Made by a program: the position numbers and the translations under genes. From positions 3,194,043 to 3,258,042 of the forward strand of contig NC_031477.1 of the NCBI RefSeq assembly GCF_000006565.2: a stretch of DNA of 64,000 nucleotides, in the 5' to 3' direction. The notes under the pieces were generated by a model that saw only the letters and a list, made by a program, of their open reading frames with translations, made no database searches and was not told the origin of the DNA. Positions 25,989-38,757 of the stretch are shown here, piece by piece (position 1 is the stretch's first letter; every line of letters begins with the position of its first letter). The stretch is from Toxoplasma gondii ME49. Taxonomy: Eukaryota > Apicomplexa > Conoidasida > Eucoccidiorida > Sarcocystidae.

Positions 25989-27968
25989 TATACATATATA
26001 TAGATGTGCATGTATATACATATATATATATATATAGATGTGCATGTATATATATATATATATATATATATATGTTCGGATGGGTTCCTGCATGCATGTG
26101 TTTTTCAGTTTTGAGTCGATATCTGCGAGAGACCTCTGGAACGGTAAAGTACGGAGACGCGCAGTTGGAGTTGAAGGAGGCGAAGAAGGTCTCGTGCTTC
26201 ATTCAGCAAGAAGATCTCTTCAACGGATTCATCACTGTTCGAGAGCATCTCCAGTGCATTGTGAGCTAGAGAACGCAAACTCATGTACAGCGACAGAAAT
26301 GCACATATTTTTGTGTATGTATCTATATCTGTATAGATAGAGTTGTTTATCTGCATGCAATGGAAACAGTAATTCAGAGGACCGGAATTCACTGGGTTTC
26401 TCTGCCTCCACAGGAACGGGCTTTCAGCCGAGTCTGTTCTGCGGGAGACAGTCTTGGAGTCGTCGTGACGGCAACGCGGCCACAGAACATGCATGCAAAA
26501 GTCTTCTCCCCATCTACCTAATTGCATTTCCATATATTTACATATATAGGTAAACATCTGCGTATCCACTGCTTTGACGTTTTCCGCCGGTTTCTCTCTT
26601 TCACCTATCTATACATGGACACACGCCGGTCTATCTGCTTATTTCACTATATCCATGTATATATATATACTTATATAGATATATATATACTTATATATAT
26701 ATATATATATATATACTTATATAGATATATATATACTTATATATATATATATATATATACTTATATATATGTATATATATATATATACTTATATATATAT
26801 ATATATATATATACTTATATATATATATATATATATATATATGCATGCGTTTTGGATTTTTATTCGAGCGTGTGTGAAGTGGGGTGTGTGTGATAAGGAC
26901 TCGCAAGGTGCCCGGTTTTTTGAGTGAAAGTCGTACAAACCGTTTTCTGTGATTAGGTTCGACTCCGAACTACGCTGCCGCCGAAAGAGCGCGAGGCTCT
27001 CGTCGACCGCCTCCTCGTCGCCTTTGAACTTTCGAAAGCGGCAGACACATGCATAGGCAATCTTCAGATGGGAGCGCGAAGGTACGCGAGGCGCGGTCAG
27101 AATTTCAGAACCGAGGCGCGTCTTCGTTTATTTTCAGAAGTCGATCCCTTCTCCCTGTTTTTCGAACAAACATCGTCTCACCGCGTCGAGTCTTTGAGAC
27201 TGCGAAGCATGTTCATTCGCTTTCGAAGTTGGCGCGTTCCTGTGCGTTGCCTCAGAGGAATCAGTGGAGGCGAGAAGAAGCGCCTGAGTGTCGCGACGGA
27301 AATCGTGACAAATCCTTCCATCATTTTCGCGGACGAACCGACGACAGGTCTGGACTCGTTCATGGCCGAGGCTGTGATGACTGTTCTCGAGCGGCTCGCC
27401 CAAAATGGTAAACGTCGGCGTGTGACTTCAAACAGTCGAACTTTGAAAAATCTACAGGCGAGGCGTTCCCTACTCCACAGGCTCGGAAATTCCTTGTCGT
27501 CTCTTCTCTCTTCTGGGTCTGTTCGCTTGTCTCTTCTTTCTTCGCCTTCAACTCTCGGTCAACGTCGGATGGATTTCTTGCTCTGTGTCTGTCTCCTTCC
27601 CCACTGCTGCGGCGAGGCCGTCACAAGTCGGTCGTTTCGAGATTGCAGATCTCTCTGTTTTCAAGGCAGTTGTCCAACCACAAAGGCTGTGTCCAGTTTT
27701 TCCTCGCCTTCTGCTCCTTCGTTGCTGGAGCAGTCGGCACTCTCCGCGCTCTCGAGTGTCTTTCGAACTTGCACAAACATCTTCGCGTTTCGCCGGAGTC
27801 CTCTTCTCTCTGGCGCCCTCCGTTTTTCTCCCAGGTGACGCGCGAAGACTCCTCCTGTCACCTTCCAGTGCATGCGGTGCCTCCTAAGAGACTTTCGTTC
27901 CCTCTTCTAGCCGAGTCCCTGTACTCACAGCTACGCGTCGCCCAGCATTCTCACTCTCTTCATTTATA

Positions 27969-28002
<34 letters not shown>

Positions 28003-30322
28003 ATATGTGTGTATGTCTGTATATGAAGCTAGAAGTAGACGTCTTTGTATGCGAGTGTGGCTGCGTCATTTTTTTTTCTGTCGATGTGGAGTACAGCTGC
28101 GGTTCCCGCTGAACGTTTTTTCTGTTTTTTCTAGGGCGTTCGATCATTTGCACAATCCATCAGCCGAGCACGACGGTGTTTGAGAAATTCAACAAAGTGA
28201 TTCTGCTCGCAGAAGGCCGCATGGTCTTCGCTGGAGACCGACTCGCCCTGCCAGTGTATTTCGCGCGCGTCGGAAAGTCGATTCCACCCTACACCAGTGT
28301 CGCTGACTTCGTCATCGACGTCCTCTCCTCCAGCGAAGGCGCAGAAGCGACTCTCCAAATCGCGGAGAAGTGCGAGCCGAGAAAGAGAGACATACATGGG
28401 CGGGGAGGGGAGGCGGGGGGATGAGAGAGAAGAGGAAGAACAGGAAGAAGAGGAAGAACAGGAAGAAGAGGAAGAACAGGAAGAAGAGGAGGGAAACGGT
28501 GGGCGCAGATGCGAGACGAGAGTTTTGAGAAGCGAACGGGGAGGGGAACTGGAAGAAGAGTGGAGAGACAGGCCTTGGTCTCAGATGACGAAGAGACAGA
28601 GGAATGCAAGGGGACTGCGTTGTTTCTAGTTCTCGTCGCGAAGGAGAACCACCCATGGTATCCGACTGAGAGACGAGATGGAACAGGAACTTTCCTCAAC
28701 TCAAGATTCTCCCTGCCGAATTCCTTTCCGTGCGTCGTCCTGTCCTTGCGCGCTGTGTTCTCTCGCCCATGTTCCCTTTTCGCGTTTCTGCGAGTTTCCG
28801 TCGTCCTCACCATCTTCCAGTCTCGCTTGTCTGCCGTTCTTCTTCCTGCAGGATGCATGCGGCGTGGATCAACACAGGCGTTCCCTTCATGCGTGACTGG
28901 GTGAGAAAGACGAAGGTGGAGGAACAGCGATTCTGTTGACTTTCCTCTCTTCGTTCAGCAAAGGAAAAACGACTCTCTCAAACTGGCATTTTGCGTCTTC
29001 AAAGCGGAACCGAGATTCTCCACTAGGTGATTCTTCTCTCGCTCCCTCTCTCTCTCTCTCTGGCGGAGACGTACACGCTGTACTCCGACGCTGCCGCCCA
29101 ACCGAGGGAGATGGCGGGTGTCTCTCTCCCAACGTTCCAATGAAAGGCCTTTCGAAAGCCGCGCCTGCAAAAACGAGTCTTGACCGAACCGCTGGTTACG
29201 TAACGAGAAACATTTCAGTTTGTCAGACCTAACGTCGGATCGTTCGTTCTTCAGAAAGCGAAAAGAACGACAGTCCCGGAAGCCACGGATACACTCCCCA
29301 TTCTATCGCCATTCCAAATTCGCGCATCCTGTCCAGATGTATCTTTTCTTCTGTCTGTTTGTGCTGCATCACTAGAGTGTGCCTCTCTAGTCTATACGCA
29401 GGAATGACTGTCGACAGCTGAAACTGGATAAATCTCGACCTCTCCGTCTCTGTAAAAAATGCTGTCTTTGGTTGTCTCAGCACGAATCCCTGCGAGAGCA
29501 ATACATCCAGAGGCTGCAGTCTGAGGGAGTTGCGGACAAAGTAAGGGAAGCAACAGAGAGCTGCATGCGCGCGGCTCTCTCTTCAATATCGAAAAAAACG
29601 ACCAAGTTCTTTCTCAGACACGAGCTCCTGTTTTTTTGTATCCCTATATACTTGTATGCACACGTGAATAGAGTTGTGTACATTTATACATGTGTACAGA
29701 TATATAAATGTATATATGTAATATATGTATATATAAGCATATATATATATATATATATATAAACATATAATGTTTATATATAAACATGTAGTTGTGAAAC
29801 AGCTGACAGTCGCCGCCACCTGCAAATATGTCTGTGGATGTATTTCTGCAACGTCGAGAAGTGCTATGAAGTTTTTTTCCACCGGTTCCTTCGTTGGCTG
29901 CCTCTCTGTTGTTTCTTCTTGCGTCGTCTCCAGCTTTCTCTTCAAGCCTTGATTATTCCATCGGCTCCGTCCGTTCTTCATTTCCGGTTCTCTGTGTCTT
30001 TTTCTCTGCATGCAGCTCAGCTCGTTCAAGGGCGAGACGAAGCGTCTCGCTTTGCGCAAAGGTAGCAAGTGCCCCCGTCCTCGAAAAATGTGCTGATCCG
30101 TGTATATATATATATATATATATATCGATATATACATATATATATATATATATAAATCGATATATATATATATATAAACATATATATACATATGCGTTGG
30201 TGTATCTATGTGTATATGTAAATGTATAGTGGTGTATTTATTTATTCACTTCTGTGAGTGTTTTTCTACGTGCATGTAGATACATGGACTTTCTATAGTT
30301 CTCTGTCAAAGCATATATAAGC

Positions 30323-30376
<54 letters not shown>

Positions 30377-33300
30377 ATATCCGTATTTGCTAGAATATGC
30401 TTTGGTGTGATGCAGTGTATTTTATGTGTCTGGGGTGTGAAGGCAGCGTCGCTTGTTTGCAGAGTCGCCTTTTTGAGTCCTGGGAGTTCCTACTCTTTTT
30501 TCGAATGCGAATTGATTGAATTTGCCTGAAAATGAACTGACATATCATCGAGACATGTGAGAGGGCTGTGAGGTGCCGACCTGCCTGTGGCAACGCATCT
30601 TTCCTCGCCTTCAACTTTCCTTTTTCCGGTCTTTGTCAATGTCGGCCTCATCCGTCTCTCTCTCACTCCGCATTTCTTCGTTCGCGTCTCTGCCCTTCAC
30701 GCCTTTCTTTTCCTTTCAGAAGCGCTGGAGGCTCCGACTGCGACTGATGAGGAGCCAGCTGTCAAGAAGAAGGAAGCCGCAGTGGAGGGTCGCGTGAGTT
30801 GGTAAGCGCCGCGCGGGGAGAAAACGAATTTGAGAATGAAAGTGCCTGCTTTTCAAGCTGAGAACCTGCGCGCACTCCAGACAGTCCGTGTTTGAAAGGG
30901 GGCAAACAAGGGGAGAAGAGAGAGAGAAGGGAGACACTGTGGGCGCTACGCAAGGCGTTTCGCGCCGGGTCGAGAGCGACTCTTGTCTGCAGGTGCAGAG
31001 CCTGCTGTTTCTCATTTTTCCATTTTTCAGGTGGACGCAATTCCAGGTGCTGCTCCACCGCTGCTCGCTGGCGAACAAACGAAATCCACAGATTCTGCAA
31101 GCTCGTGTGGGCCAGACTCTCGTCTCTGCTCTTCTCCTCGGCTTTATTTTTCTTCGACTTCGTAAAGGGGATGCCATTTCCAAGAACGGCGCTGCCAACT
31201 TCATCAACCTGAATCAGGTGCAGCAGCGCAGAGTCGACGACGCGACGAGGAAACTCAAAGAGCAGCGACAAACAAAGCACGAAGCTTTCGGTAGCTCAGC
31301 CTGAGTAGATCCCAGGGAGACCAAGGCGAAGAGAAGAAGAAGAAGAAGGATGGTAGAGACGCCGCGAGACAGAGAAGAAGAAGAAAGGCGGCAGAGAGAA
31401 CGAGGGACCGATGCGGGGGTGGCTTCCGGCTGTGATTTGTCCATTCGTGTTCCAGCTGCGTTCCTTTTTTCGAGGATCCCTATATGAAAATATTTGCATC
31501 TGGCCAGTTTCGCTGGTGGTCACCAGAACTCCAGCGACCGGCCAATTCAGTTCCTTCGCGTTGTTCTCGCGTTTTCACCTCTCGCGACTTCCCGGCTCGT
31601 GCGTGTCTCGTTGGCGCCCGATTTTGCTTTGCATGGCTCCATGGAGTTTCGCCTCAGTCTCTCCGTCCTCTTTCTTCAGGGCATGACAGGTCTGGTCACC
31701 GTTCTGCAGACGTTCACGACTGACAAAATCGTCGCGCTGCGCGAATATCGCTCGGGGACGTACAGCCTCGTTCCGTATTTCCTGGCAAAGACGGCTGCCG
31801 ACGCGGCGTTCCAAATTTTTAACCCAGTCGTCTTCTTCACGTAGGCCTTGACGGCAACGGTGTCTCTGTGCTTTCTCGAGAAGCCTCCACTTAGCACCGG
31901 TGTCCGTCTCCAGCCGACGGACGGCCCTGCACGCCGGTGCATGCTCCAGTCGCCTCTGGCGCGTCTCGTTTGTAGATGCTGACCCTCGTGCCTGGAGGAT
32001 ACCAATGTATATTATATAAAAGGCTGCATGCAAATCCGTTCCGAGTTCCGGCTAGACTCCGGTCTTCGTCTGAGCAGCTCCGTTCTCTTTTTCTTCTCTC
32101 CACCTTGCCTTCTTCTTCTTCTCCGGCTCCGTCTTCCTACCTGTCTCTCTGCTCCAGCGTCGTCTCTGTCGGTTCTCCTCGTCGCTCTCCAGTCGCTCTT
32201 CAGTCGCTCTTCAGTCTCTCTCCCTGTCGTCAGGCTGTCTTTCTGCACCGTCGCTTCCGCGCGTTCTGTCTAACGTGACTCGTCTCGGCGTCTAGCCGGT
32301 TGTCTCTCCTGCGCTTCTTGCAGGACTCACCTGCGTCGTTTCCTTGTGCTCTCCTGGTTTCCTTGCAGCATCGCATGGTACATGATGAACTTGAATCCGT
32401 CGGCGACCCGCTGGCTCTGGGGCCTTGGCTTCATCTTCCTGCAAACGAACGCGTCGATTTCGATGGGCTACTTGATCTCGTGCATGTGCCCCGACGTAAG
32501 TTTCTCGACGTCAGAGGTACCGCCCTGCCGTCGAAAGGTATCCTCGCTGCTCATCAGAGATACTCACGCGCGCTGCGCGTCAGGTTTCTGTGTTTCTCCT
32601 CCTTACAAATAGGCCCGCGCGTCTCCATGTCGATTTACCTCACCTTTTCTCCGCAGAAATAAGACAGAGAACGTCGTGTGCGGATCGTCTCGGCGAAGGC
32701 GTTTTTTCTCTGGGGGCCGGCCTTGTCTTTTTTCGTTCTCGCCTCGGGGTGTTCGGAGCCTCCCCGCTTGTCGACTTTTTTTTCCTGAAGCTGCAGGCAG
32801 TTTTCGCTGATGACCTGCCGTGTTCTCGGCTTCAGTGGTGTCTCCTTGCATGCGTTCGTTCTTCGCGTTTCTTTCTGCGGCCGAAGTTGTCTTTTCTTGA
32901 GATCAACTCTTGGGCTGGCGGCCCAACGACGCGGCGTGCTCGGTGGTGTCTCCTTTTGTCCCCTCTCGAGGCGCTTTGGCGAAATGCGGCCGGAGAAGTC
33001 GCGAACTCTCGAACAGGGGTGCCCTTGGTCGCTTTGCGGGGGAATGCTTGGTAGAGCTTGAGGAGCAAATGAGCCTTCGCGCGGAGTTTTCCTTGATGCG
33101 TCTGCGTTTGCTGCAGCTTGAAATTGCCCTCTCGGTCATGCCGCTCCTGACGATGCCACTAATCCTTGTTGCGGGATTCATGATCATTCTCGACTCTCTG
33201 CCCAGATTCTGGATATGGGTGCCGGTCAGTGGCCATCTCTCTCGCAGCGCAGCTTTCTCTCTTACTGGCATTCTTCTCTCTTACTGGCGCCGGTCTCTGC

Positions 33301-35623
33301 TCTTCAGCTGTCTCAGATAAAGTAGACCATCTCGCGTTCTTTCTAGCCCAAGCAGTGTAGTGCCGCCATCAGAAACTTGCCGGTCTCAAGAACAGATTCT
33401 TCTTGCCGCATTCTCGACGGCCTCCTTTCTCCTTTTTCGTTGTCTCTTTCTCCTCCATGCTGTGTCTGTCTCGTCGCCTCTGTGTTCTTCTGTGAGGTCT
33501 CTCGTCGTCAACCAAGGATCTCTCTCGTCTCCTCTCTACTCTTCTGTCTTTCGCCAGTTCAGTGCTCCTGTCTCCGTACTTCCTCAGTATTCTCCTGTTT
33601 CTGCATGCACAGCAACGAAAAACAGTAGATACTGGACATGTCGGCAAGTGCTGTCCGCGTCTTCCCCTCTTCTGCTTTTCTTCTCTCCGTTGCCTGTCTA
33701 CAATTGCGTTCCTGAGCCTGTGTCTGCGAGTTGCAGCTTTCCATACACCCCGAATGCCTCGAAAGAACTCCTCAGTCCATGAATGTCCACTTGGTTCTTC
33801 TCGGGACTTCCTGACCGTTCTTCCTTTCGTCTCATCTGTCTCTTCTTCTCTCAGTATCTCTCACCCTTCCGGTGGGCCTTCTCCGGCATCATGCACGCCG
33901 TCTGGGGTACGTACAGCCCAAACCCCCAAGCAACCTTTTGTATGCGCTTATGAAGAGATGATCCAATATATATATATATATATGTTTTGATGTGTGACGG
34001 TGTGCATCTGCATGCTTCTTCGCTTGAGAGAGACTCCGTTTCAGATCAGCCAGGAAATGTCTTTTTTCGGGGACTGGATTGCCTGTTCTGATGCGAAATG
34101 TTCTTTAGCGAGACTTGGAGTTTTCTTTCTTTCTTCTCAACTCGACCTTGTCTTTGCCGAGTCTACGACGTCTCACGTCTGTCTCTGTGTATCTTCTTGG
34201 GTCATCTCTTCAGTTCTTTTGAGCAGCTGTACGTGAGTCTGAGCGAGCTGAACGAGCGCTTGGTCGCTCCTGCTTTCGTGCCCTCCATGTCTCCTGCACA
34301 ATGACTTCTCTTGGTGATTTCCATGTTCTTCTTCTCTCCAGAAGACGTCGAACTCGATCCTTGCCCTGCGGGCATGAATCCGCCGTCCTGCTACAGCTCA
34401 GGCGCTGAGGTATTTCTTTTCACTGCGTGGCGATTTTCAGCAACCTTTCTGCAAATCTCAGTTGCCGCGGTGTTCTTTCTCTCCGTTCAAATCCGCCACT
34501 CTCGCTCTGTCCGCGTTCCTACTTTTCACTTGAGTCCTTGAAAGAGTCAGGGTAATCGAAGATCCTTCTTGGCGCAACGTTAGGGAGTCAGATGTTGCGT
34601 CCATTCCTCGACAGCTGGAGCAGGCGTCTGTATATTTGTCTCTTGTTTTTGCGGGGACCGTGGCAACGAAGGATACACCGGTCGTCTCTTCTGTCAGGGC
34701 CGTTTCTCGTAAACTCGGTAGGAAGCAGCGTTTCGATGTTTTCTTTTTGTTCTTTAGTTGTTTCCCTCTGTTTCTTCTCTTCTCTTCCACATCAACGTCG
34801 TGTGTTTCCTGTGGTCCTTGTTCTCCTGACTCTGTTCTCGTGCCGTTCTTCTCGGGAGCACTTGTGAGGCTTCCGCTCCTATTTTCTCGCCGTCTCCCGG
34901 CTCTCTTCCGCAGCTCCTCGCTCTCGGCTCTCTGGTGTGCGTATGGCTCTCCCATTTGATTTTTTTAGTTCTTTTTTTTCTCAGGTTCTCGAGTACTACT
35001 GCCTTGATGGCGACAGCATGTGGCTGAACGCTCTCTACCTCGTGATCATGGTCGTCGGGTACGCGAGTCGAGTCCTTCTCTGTCTCTTCGTCCAGGCCTT
35101 CTCCGACAATGTTCTTGTTGAAAGCGTTCTTCTCTCCGTTTTTCGCGTTCTGTCCTCTCTTTCACACATGCTCTCTCTTCTTCCCTCGCGTCTGCTTCCT
35201 CTCTCTTTTTCTCTCCTCTCTGTCCACCCTCTCTTGTTCTTTCGTCTACGCTTCTTTCTGCTTCTCTCCCCCATGCCTCCTCTATCTTCTCTCCTGTGTG
35301 TTTCTCTCTTCTGCCATTTTATATGTGCGTCCGCTCGTGTTCTCTGATGCGCTTCAGTCCTCGATCCTTCTCTCAGTTTTTTCTCGTCGCCTTCGCCTCT
35401 CGCGTTCCTGCTTCCGCTGCTGTTCGCTTTGGTGTCTCCGTGGCTCTCTTTCTGCGTCGCCCTGCGCGCGCCGCTGTCGCTTCCACCCTCCGCCCCCCTC
35501 CCCTTGTGCTTTCTGCGTTTTCTCTGTGCACCGTCTCTTCGGTGTTCTCTGTTCTTCTCGCATCGACTCAGCTACCGCGTTGTCGGCCTCTTGGTTCTCC
35601 TCATCTTGAATCGCCGAAACTAA
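23925..35623 (+). CDS. ABCG-family half transporter (19 exons)
   Basis: This is an ATP-driven membrane exporter of the ABCG (white/BCRP) type; family members move sterols, lipids or drugs and act as dimers. Exons: 23925-24297, 24901-25050, 25453-25500, 26109-26260, 26957-27081, 27256-27407, 28135-28369, 28852-28900, 29481-29540, 30016-30061, 30720-30801, 31031-31217, 31680-31840, 32369-32495, 33117-33224, 33855-33906, 34342-34409, 34985-35058 and 35572-35623. Phase is kept throughout, giving 766 residues. The NBD comes first, as usual for ABCG: Walker [10 protein letters not shown] (179-187), Q-loop FIQQED (221-226), signature ISGGE (285-289), Walker B IIFADE (305-310) and H-loop His342. A charged linker leads to WWTQF at about 491, then six membrane segments, with a Cys-containing loop ([11 protein letters not shown]) before the last. 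The protein ends in LNRRN with no tail, so it must dimerise. Substrate cannot be read from sequence. A possible extra exon at 28959-29026 was excluded because it breaks phase. The ATG has C at -3, weaker than usual. Confidence 0.95.
25858..26072. repeat. (TA)n tracts filling the 3' end of ABCG intron 3
   Basis: A first AT tract near 25861-25884 and a longer compound AT/GATG tract at 25955-26072 end only about 35 bases before the acceptor at 26107-26108. Confidence 0.9.
26657..26842. repeat. Compound TA repeat in ABCG intron 4
   Basis: This is about 185 bases of AT tract punctuated by regularly spaced CTTATATA and GATATATA words, giving a higher-order repeat of roughly 30 bases. It sits about 115 bases upstream of the acceptor at 26955-26956. 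Confidence 0.9.
28398..28492 (+). repeat. G-quadruplex motif followed by an 18-bp minisatellite in ABCG intron 7
   Basis: Guanine runs of 3, 4, 4 and 6 with loops of 1-4 bases (28398-28420) lie about 30 bases inside the donor at 28370. Some ten bases later the sequence becomes about 3.5 copies of an 18-base purine unit, GAGGAAGAACAGGAAGAA. Both are intronic. Confidence 0.8.
29700..30375. repeat. TA microsatellite clusters in ABCG introns 9 and 10
   Basis: AT tracts occur at about 29703-29790 (intron 9) and at 30101-30192 and 30310-30373 (intron 10), on either side of the 46-base exon at 30016-30061. Confidence 0.85.
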
Positions 35624-37759
35624 AACGCCGACAACCGACTTGCACGATGGCGTTCGATGCCCGCGAAGCGCGGCAGGAGTCGAGGAGAGGAACCCCCACA
35701 CAGCGAGCACGAAGAAGAAAAGGCGAAGCGACTCAAAGACCTGGGGGAAGAACAGAGAGGGAGGCAGGGAAGCAAAGAACCTCTGCAACGAAAAAGGGAA
35801 GATCGACAGAGAGACGCCAGCGACCGTCGCCGAAGCCACGAACATCGCCCTCGAGAGGAGTTTCCGAACAGAAGACAACGGCAGAGACGCTCCTTCAGAT
35901 GCGCCCAGAAGCCACAGATCGAGGGGACTCTCGCGCATGCACTGAACGCATTTTCGCTTCTTTCCGGTCTTTGTGAGAACCTCGCAACGTTCACGTGCAT
36001 GCAAAGTGAGGCCAGATCGCCGTAGCGGCCAGGTATGTCGTGCAAAGGACATACATGTACGCATGCATGCATATTTGTAAGGAGGCCTGCGTGAGTATGT
36101 GCGCTTTTTTGACCGAATGGCCGAGCGGTTGTCTGTGCAGTCGCAGTGAAAAGCAGATTTCCAGTGTGGAGGCGAAGGAGTGAAGCTCAGCCCTGCTCTC
36201 GAACCACGGGCAGAACGCGTGAGAGAAAGGATTTGTTCGCATTTCCTCCGGTTTTCTCCCTTTTCTTCGTGGGCATACAGAGGCGAAACTTCTGCACTCG
36301 CCGCAAACCTTTTTCGCCACACCTGGTCAATTTTCCGATCCTTTTCCTCACCGTCGTTCTTCCGCAGCGCCCGTCTCGGCGCATTCCTATATATCGACAT
36401 CTATCTACATATATCGACATGTATCTACATGTATCGACGCTTATCTACACATGTCTACATAGATTTGGTAAGGCGGTCATTTTTTCGAGAAAAGTGCAAC
36501 TGTATACGTAGACTTGTATCCAAATGGAAATGGGGAAACATATGCATTTGCCTCCCACAACGTCACCCCTGCTCAGCAAAGCGCACAGAAGGTGTTCAGT
36601 CTTCACTGTGGCCATATAAATGCATTTACATGCATGGAAACATTTGCACAAATATATATCTATTTCTGCATACATATATCATATATATGGTCAATGAAAG
36701 TAAATAGACAGGCCTATATCTATCTATAAATATATATATATATATATATATATACGGATGAAGGGGGTAGAGAGTGACCTCTGTGAGGGTGCGTTGTTCG
36801 CTTCCGCTGCAAGTCCACGCATGTGCCTGTGTCGGAGTCGAGAGAGCAGATAATAGATAACTTCTTCTGGCAAACTTTACGCCGCGCGGAATTTCAGAGA
36901 GGACCGAGGAAGAAACCTCGAAGGTCTCCCTGGTGTCGTCACAACGAAGACCGCAGAGTTGTAGGTATTGAGGTCGGACTTTATAAAAAAATCTGCTTTT
37001 CCCCGGAAAACCATTGCGTACTCGCAGAAACGCGACATGCCCTTCAATTCTCGCGCCGAGGACGCATCCGTTCTACCTGTGTTTTGAAGCAAACATTGTG
37101 TTTTTTCCACTTCTTTTGCAAAGCGTCGCTGGGCCGACTTTGCAACGCGGCGCGGCCTTTCCAGAGAAGTTGATGTGCAGAACGGAAAAATTGGAAAGTC
37201 CTCGCACTTATCCCTTACCTTCTTTCCTTCTCTTTCTTCTCCCGTCTCTCCCGCTATTCCTCCCTTCTCCCCTCTTCTCCCTTCTCGCATTCTCTTTTCT
37301 CGTTTCTCTTCTCTTTTCTCTTCTTCTTTGTCTTCTTCTCTTCTCCTGCTCGTCTTCTCTTCTCGCTTCCCTTATCTGCTTGGCGTTCTCCTTTTTCTTC
37401 GTGCTTGAGTTCTGCGGAGAAGACGTCCGCGTTTCCTTCCTTCGACGTCACCAAACTATGTTGATATATATATATATATATATATAAATATATATATACG
37501 AATATGTATGTATACAGGCCCACATGGAGACCTTTATACATGTGCATGCATGTGTTTATGAAAACAAATAGGTACAAACGGAGAAAGGGTCCGCGCCTCC
37601 GAGTTCTTTCGTATGGCCTTCTTCATCAGCAACTGTTCCAGTTGAAAAGCGGGGGTCTCGAGGTCGCTGTCGAGCGGTCGGTCTTCTTGATTCGGGAGTC
37701 ACACGGAGAAAGCGGAACGGCGTCGACTGCTCCGCGTTCTTCTTTTCTCTCCGTGCTTC
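35624..37759. other. Convergent intergenic region between the ABCG gene and a minus-strand gene
   Basis: Both flanking genes end here, so the region should contain two 3' UTRs. It includes a TGCATGCATGC word near 36061, TA tracts at 36727-36756 and 37465-37500, and an almost pure pyrimidine stretch at about 37205-37385. I see no coding signal. A tRNA-like A box at 36119-36130 was examined and rejected. Confidence 0.6.
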
Positions 37760-38505
37760 TCAGAAAGTCCACTCTCGCCGAAAGGCGACCGTACCCTCTC
37801 TCAGACTCTTTCCTTTCTGCAACGGCAGTTCTGCTTGCGCAACCCAAGAGCCTCCAGAGGCGCTGGGGTCTCTCCACTGCAGCCTCAGGAAGTGCAGCGG
37901 CTGCATTTGCACCTTCACCACGCCTCCACTAGACAGAGAGTGTGTGTATTCGTAGTGAAGAGACCTGAAAAATCCAAACAGTCACGAGCAACATGAACCT
38001 CCACTGCTCCTCGCAAAGGCCCCCATGTTCAGGGGCGTCTCGCGACGCAGCCGAACACAAAAGAACGAAGCCTCCACGCAATGTATCCATCCCTAGCCAT
38101 GTTTGTACATACATAGATAGCTGTGGACGAAAAGCTACCACACACAACGCACCGGAATGCAGAACGAAAAGGAAGAAGGAAGTACAATGCCGTAGATGCC
38201 GGAGCAACGACCCGCGGCTTCCTCACCTGTCTTTAAGACGGAGAAAAGGAGCAAAAGTTACTCGACCCCCACCGAAATGCTGCTTCACTCCGACGACTGT
38301 GTCCCAGGAGTTTGTGGGGTGCTCACGAGCAACTTGCACGTTCACTTCTGTCCACTGTTCGTCTTTCTCTTGCGGAACTTTGCCTCCCTGAATTCGAAGT
38401 TCGGACGTTTCTGAAAAACAAACGCCGGAACACGAGTGCCCAGAAATCGCGAGCTCCACTCACCTTCAGCTCGAACACCCAGCACACCTCGCCTTTTTCT
38501 TCCGT

Positions 38506-38551
<46 letters not shown>

Positions 38552-38723
38552 CGAACACACTTTATCTGTGCACATCCAGATGTTATACATCTACATCTAT
38601 ATGTGTAGACGTTTTATGGAAGAAAAAAAGGTATATATACATACATACGGAGGCATTTTATGGAAGAAAAGTAACAGGATGCATGTAGGCACGTTCACAT
38701 ATATACATCTATATTCACATCTA

Positions 38724-38757
<34 letters not shown>

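Noticed and set aside
28959..29026. Possible extra ABCG exon ([11 protein letters not shown] segment)
   Set aside because: It has a usable acceptor and donor but leaves two extra bases, throwing the next exon out of frame. Skipping it gives perfect phase.
32795..32820. Short AVFADDL-coding segment considered as an ABCG exon
   Set aside because: Joining 32495 directly to 33117 preserves phase and gives the expected membrane-segment sequence, so no extra exon is required.
36111..36215. tRNA-like sequence (GACCGAATGGCCGAGCGGTT) resembling the start of a tRNA-Leu or tRNA-Ser
   Set aside because: The A box is good and a TGGAGGCG variable-arm-like word follows, but there is no anticodon stem, the T-loop candidate (CTCGAACC) lacks a proper stem, and no complementary acceptor 3' half exists.
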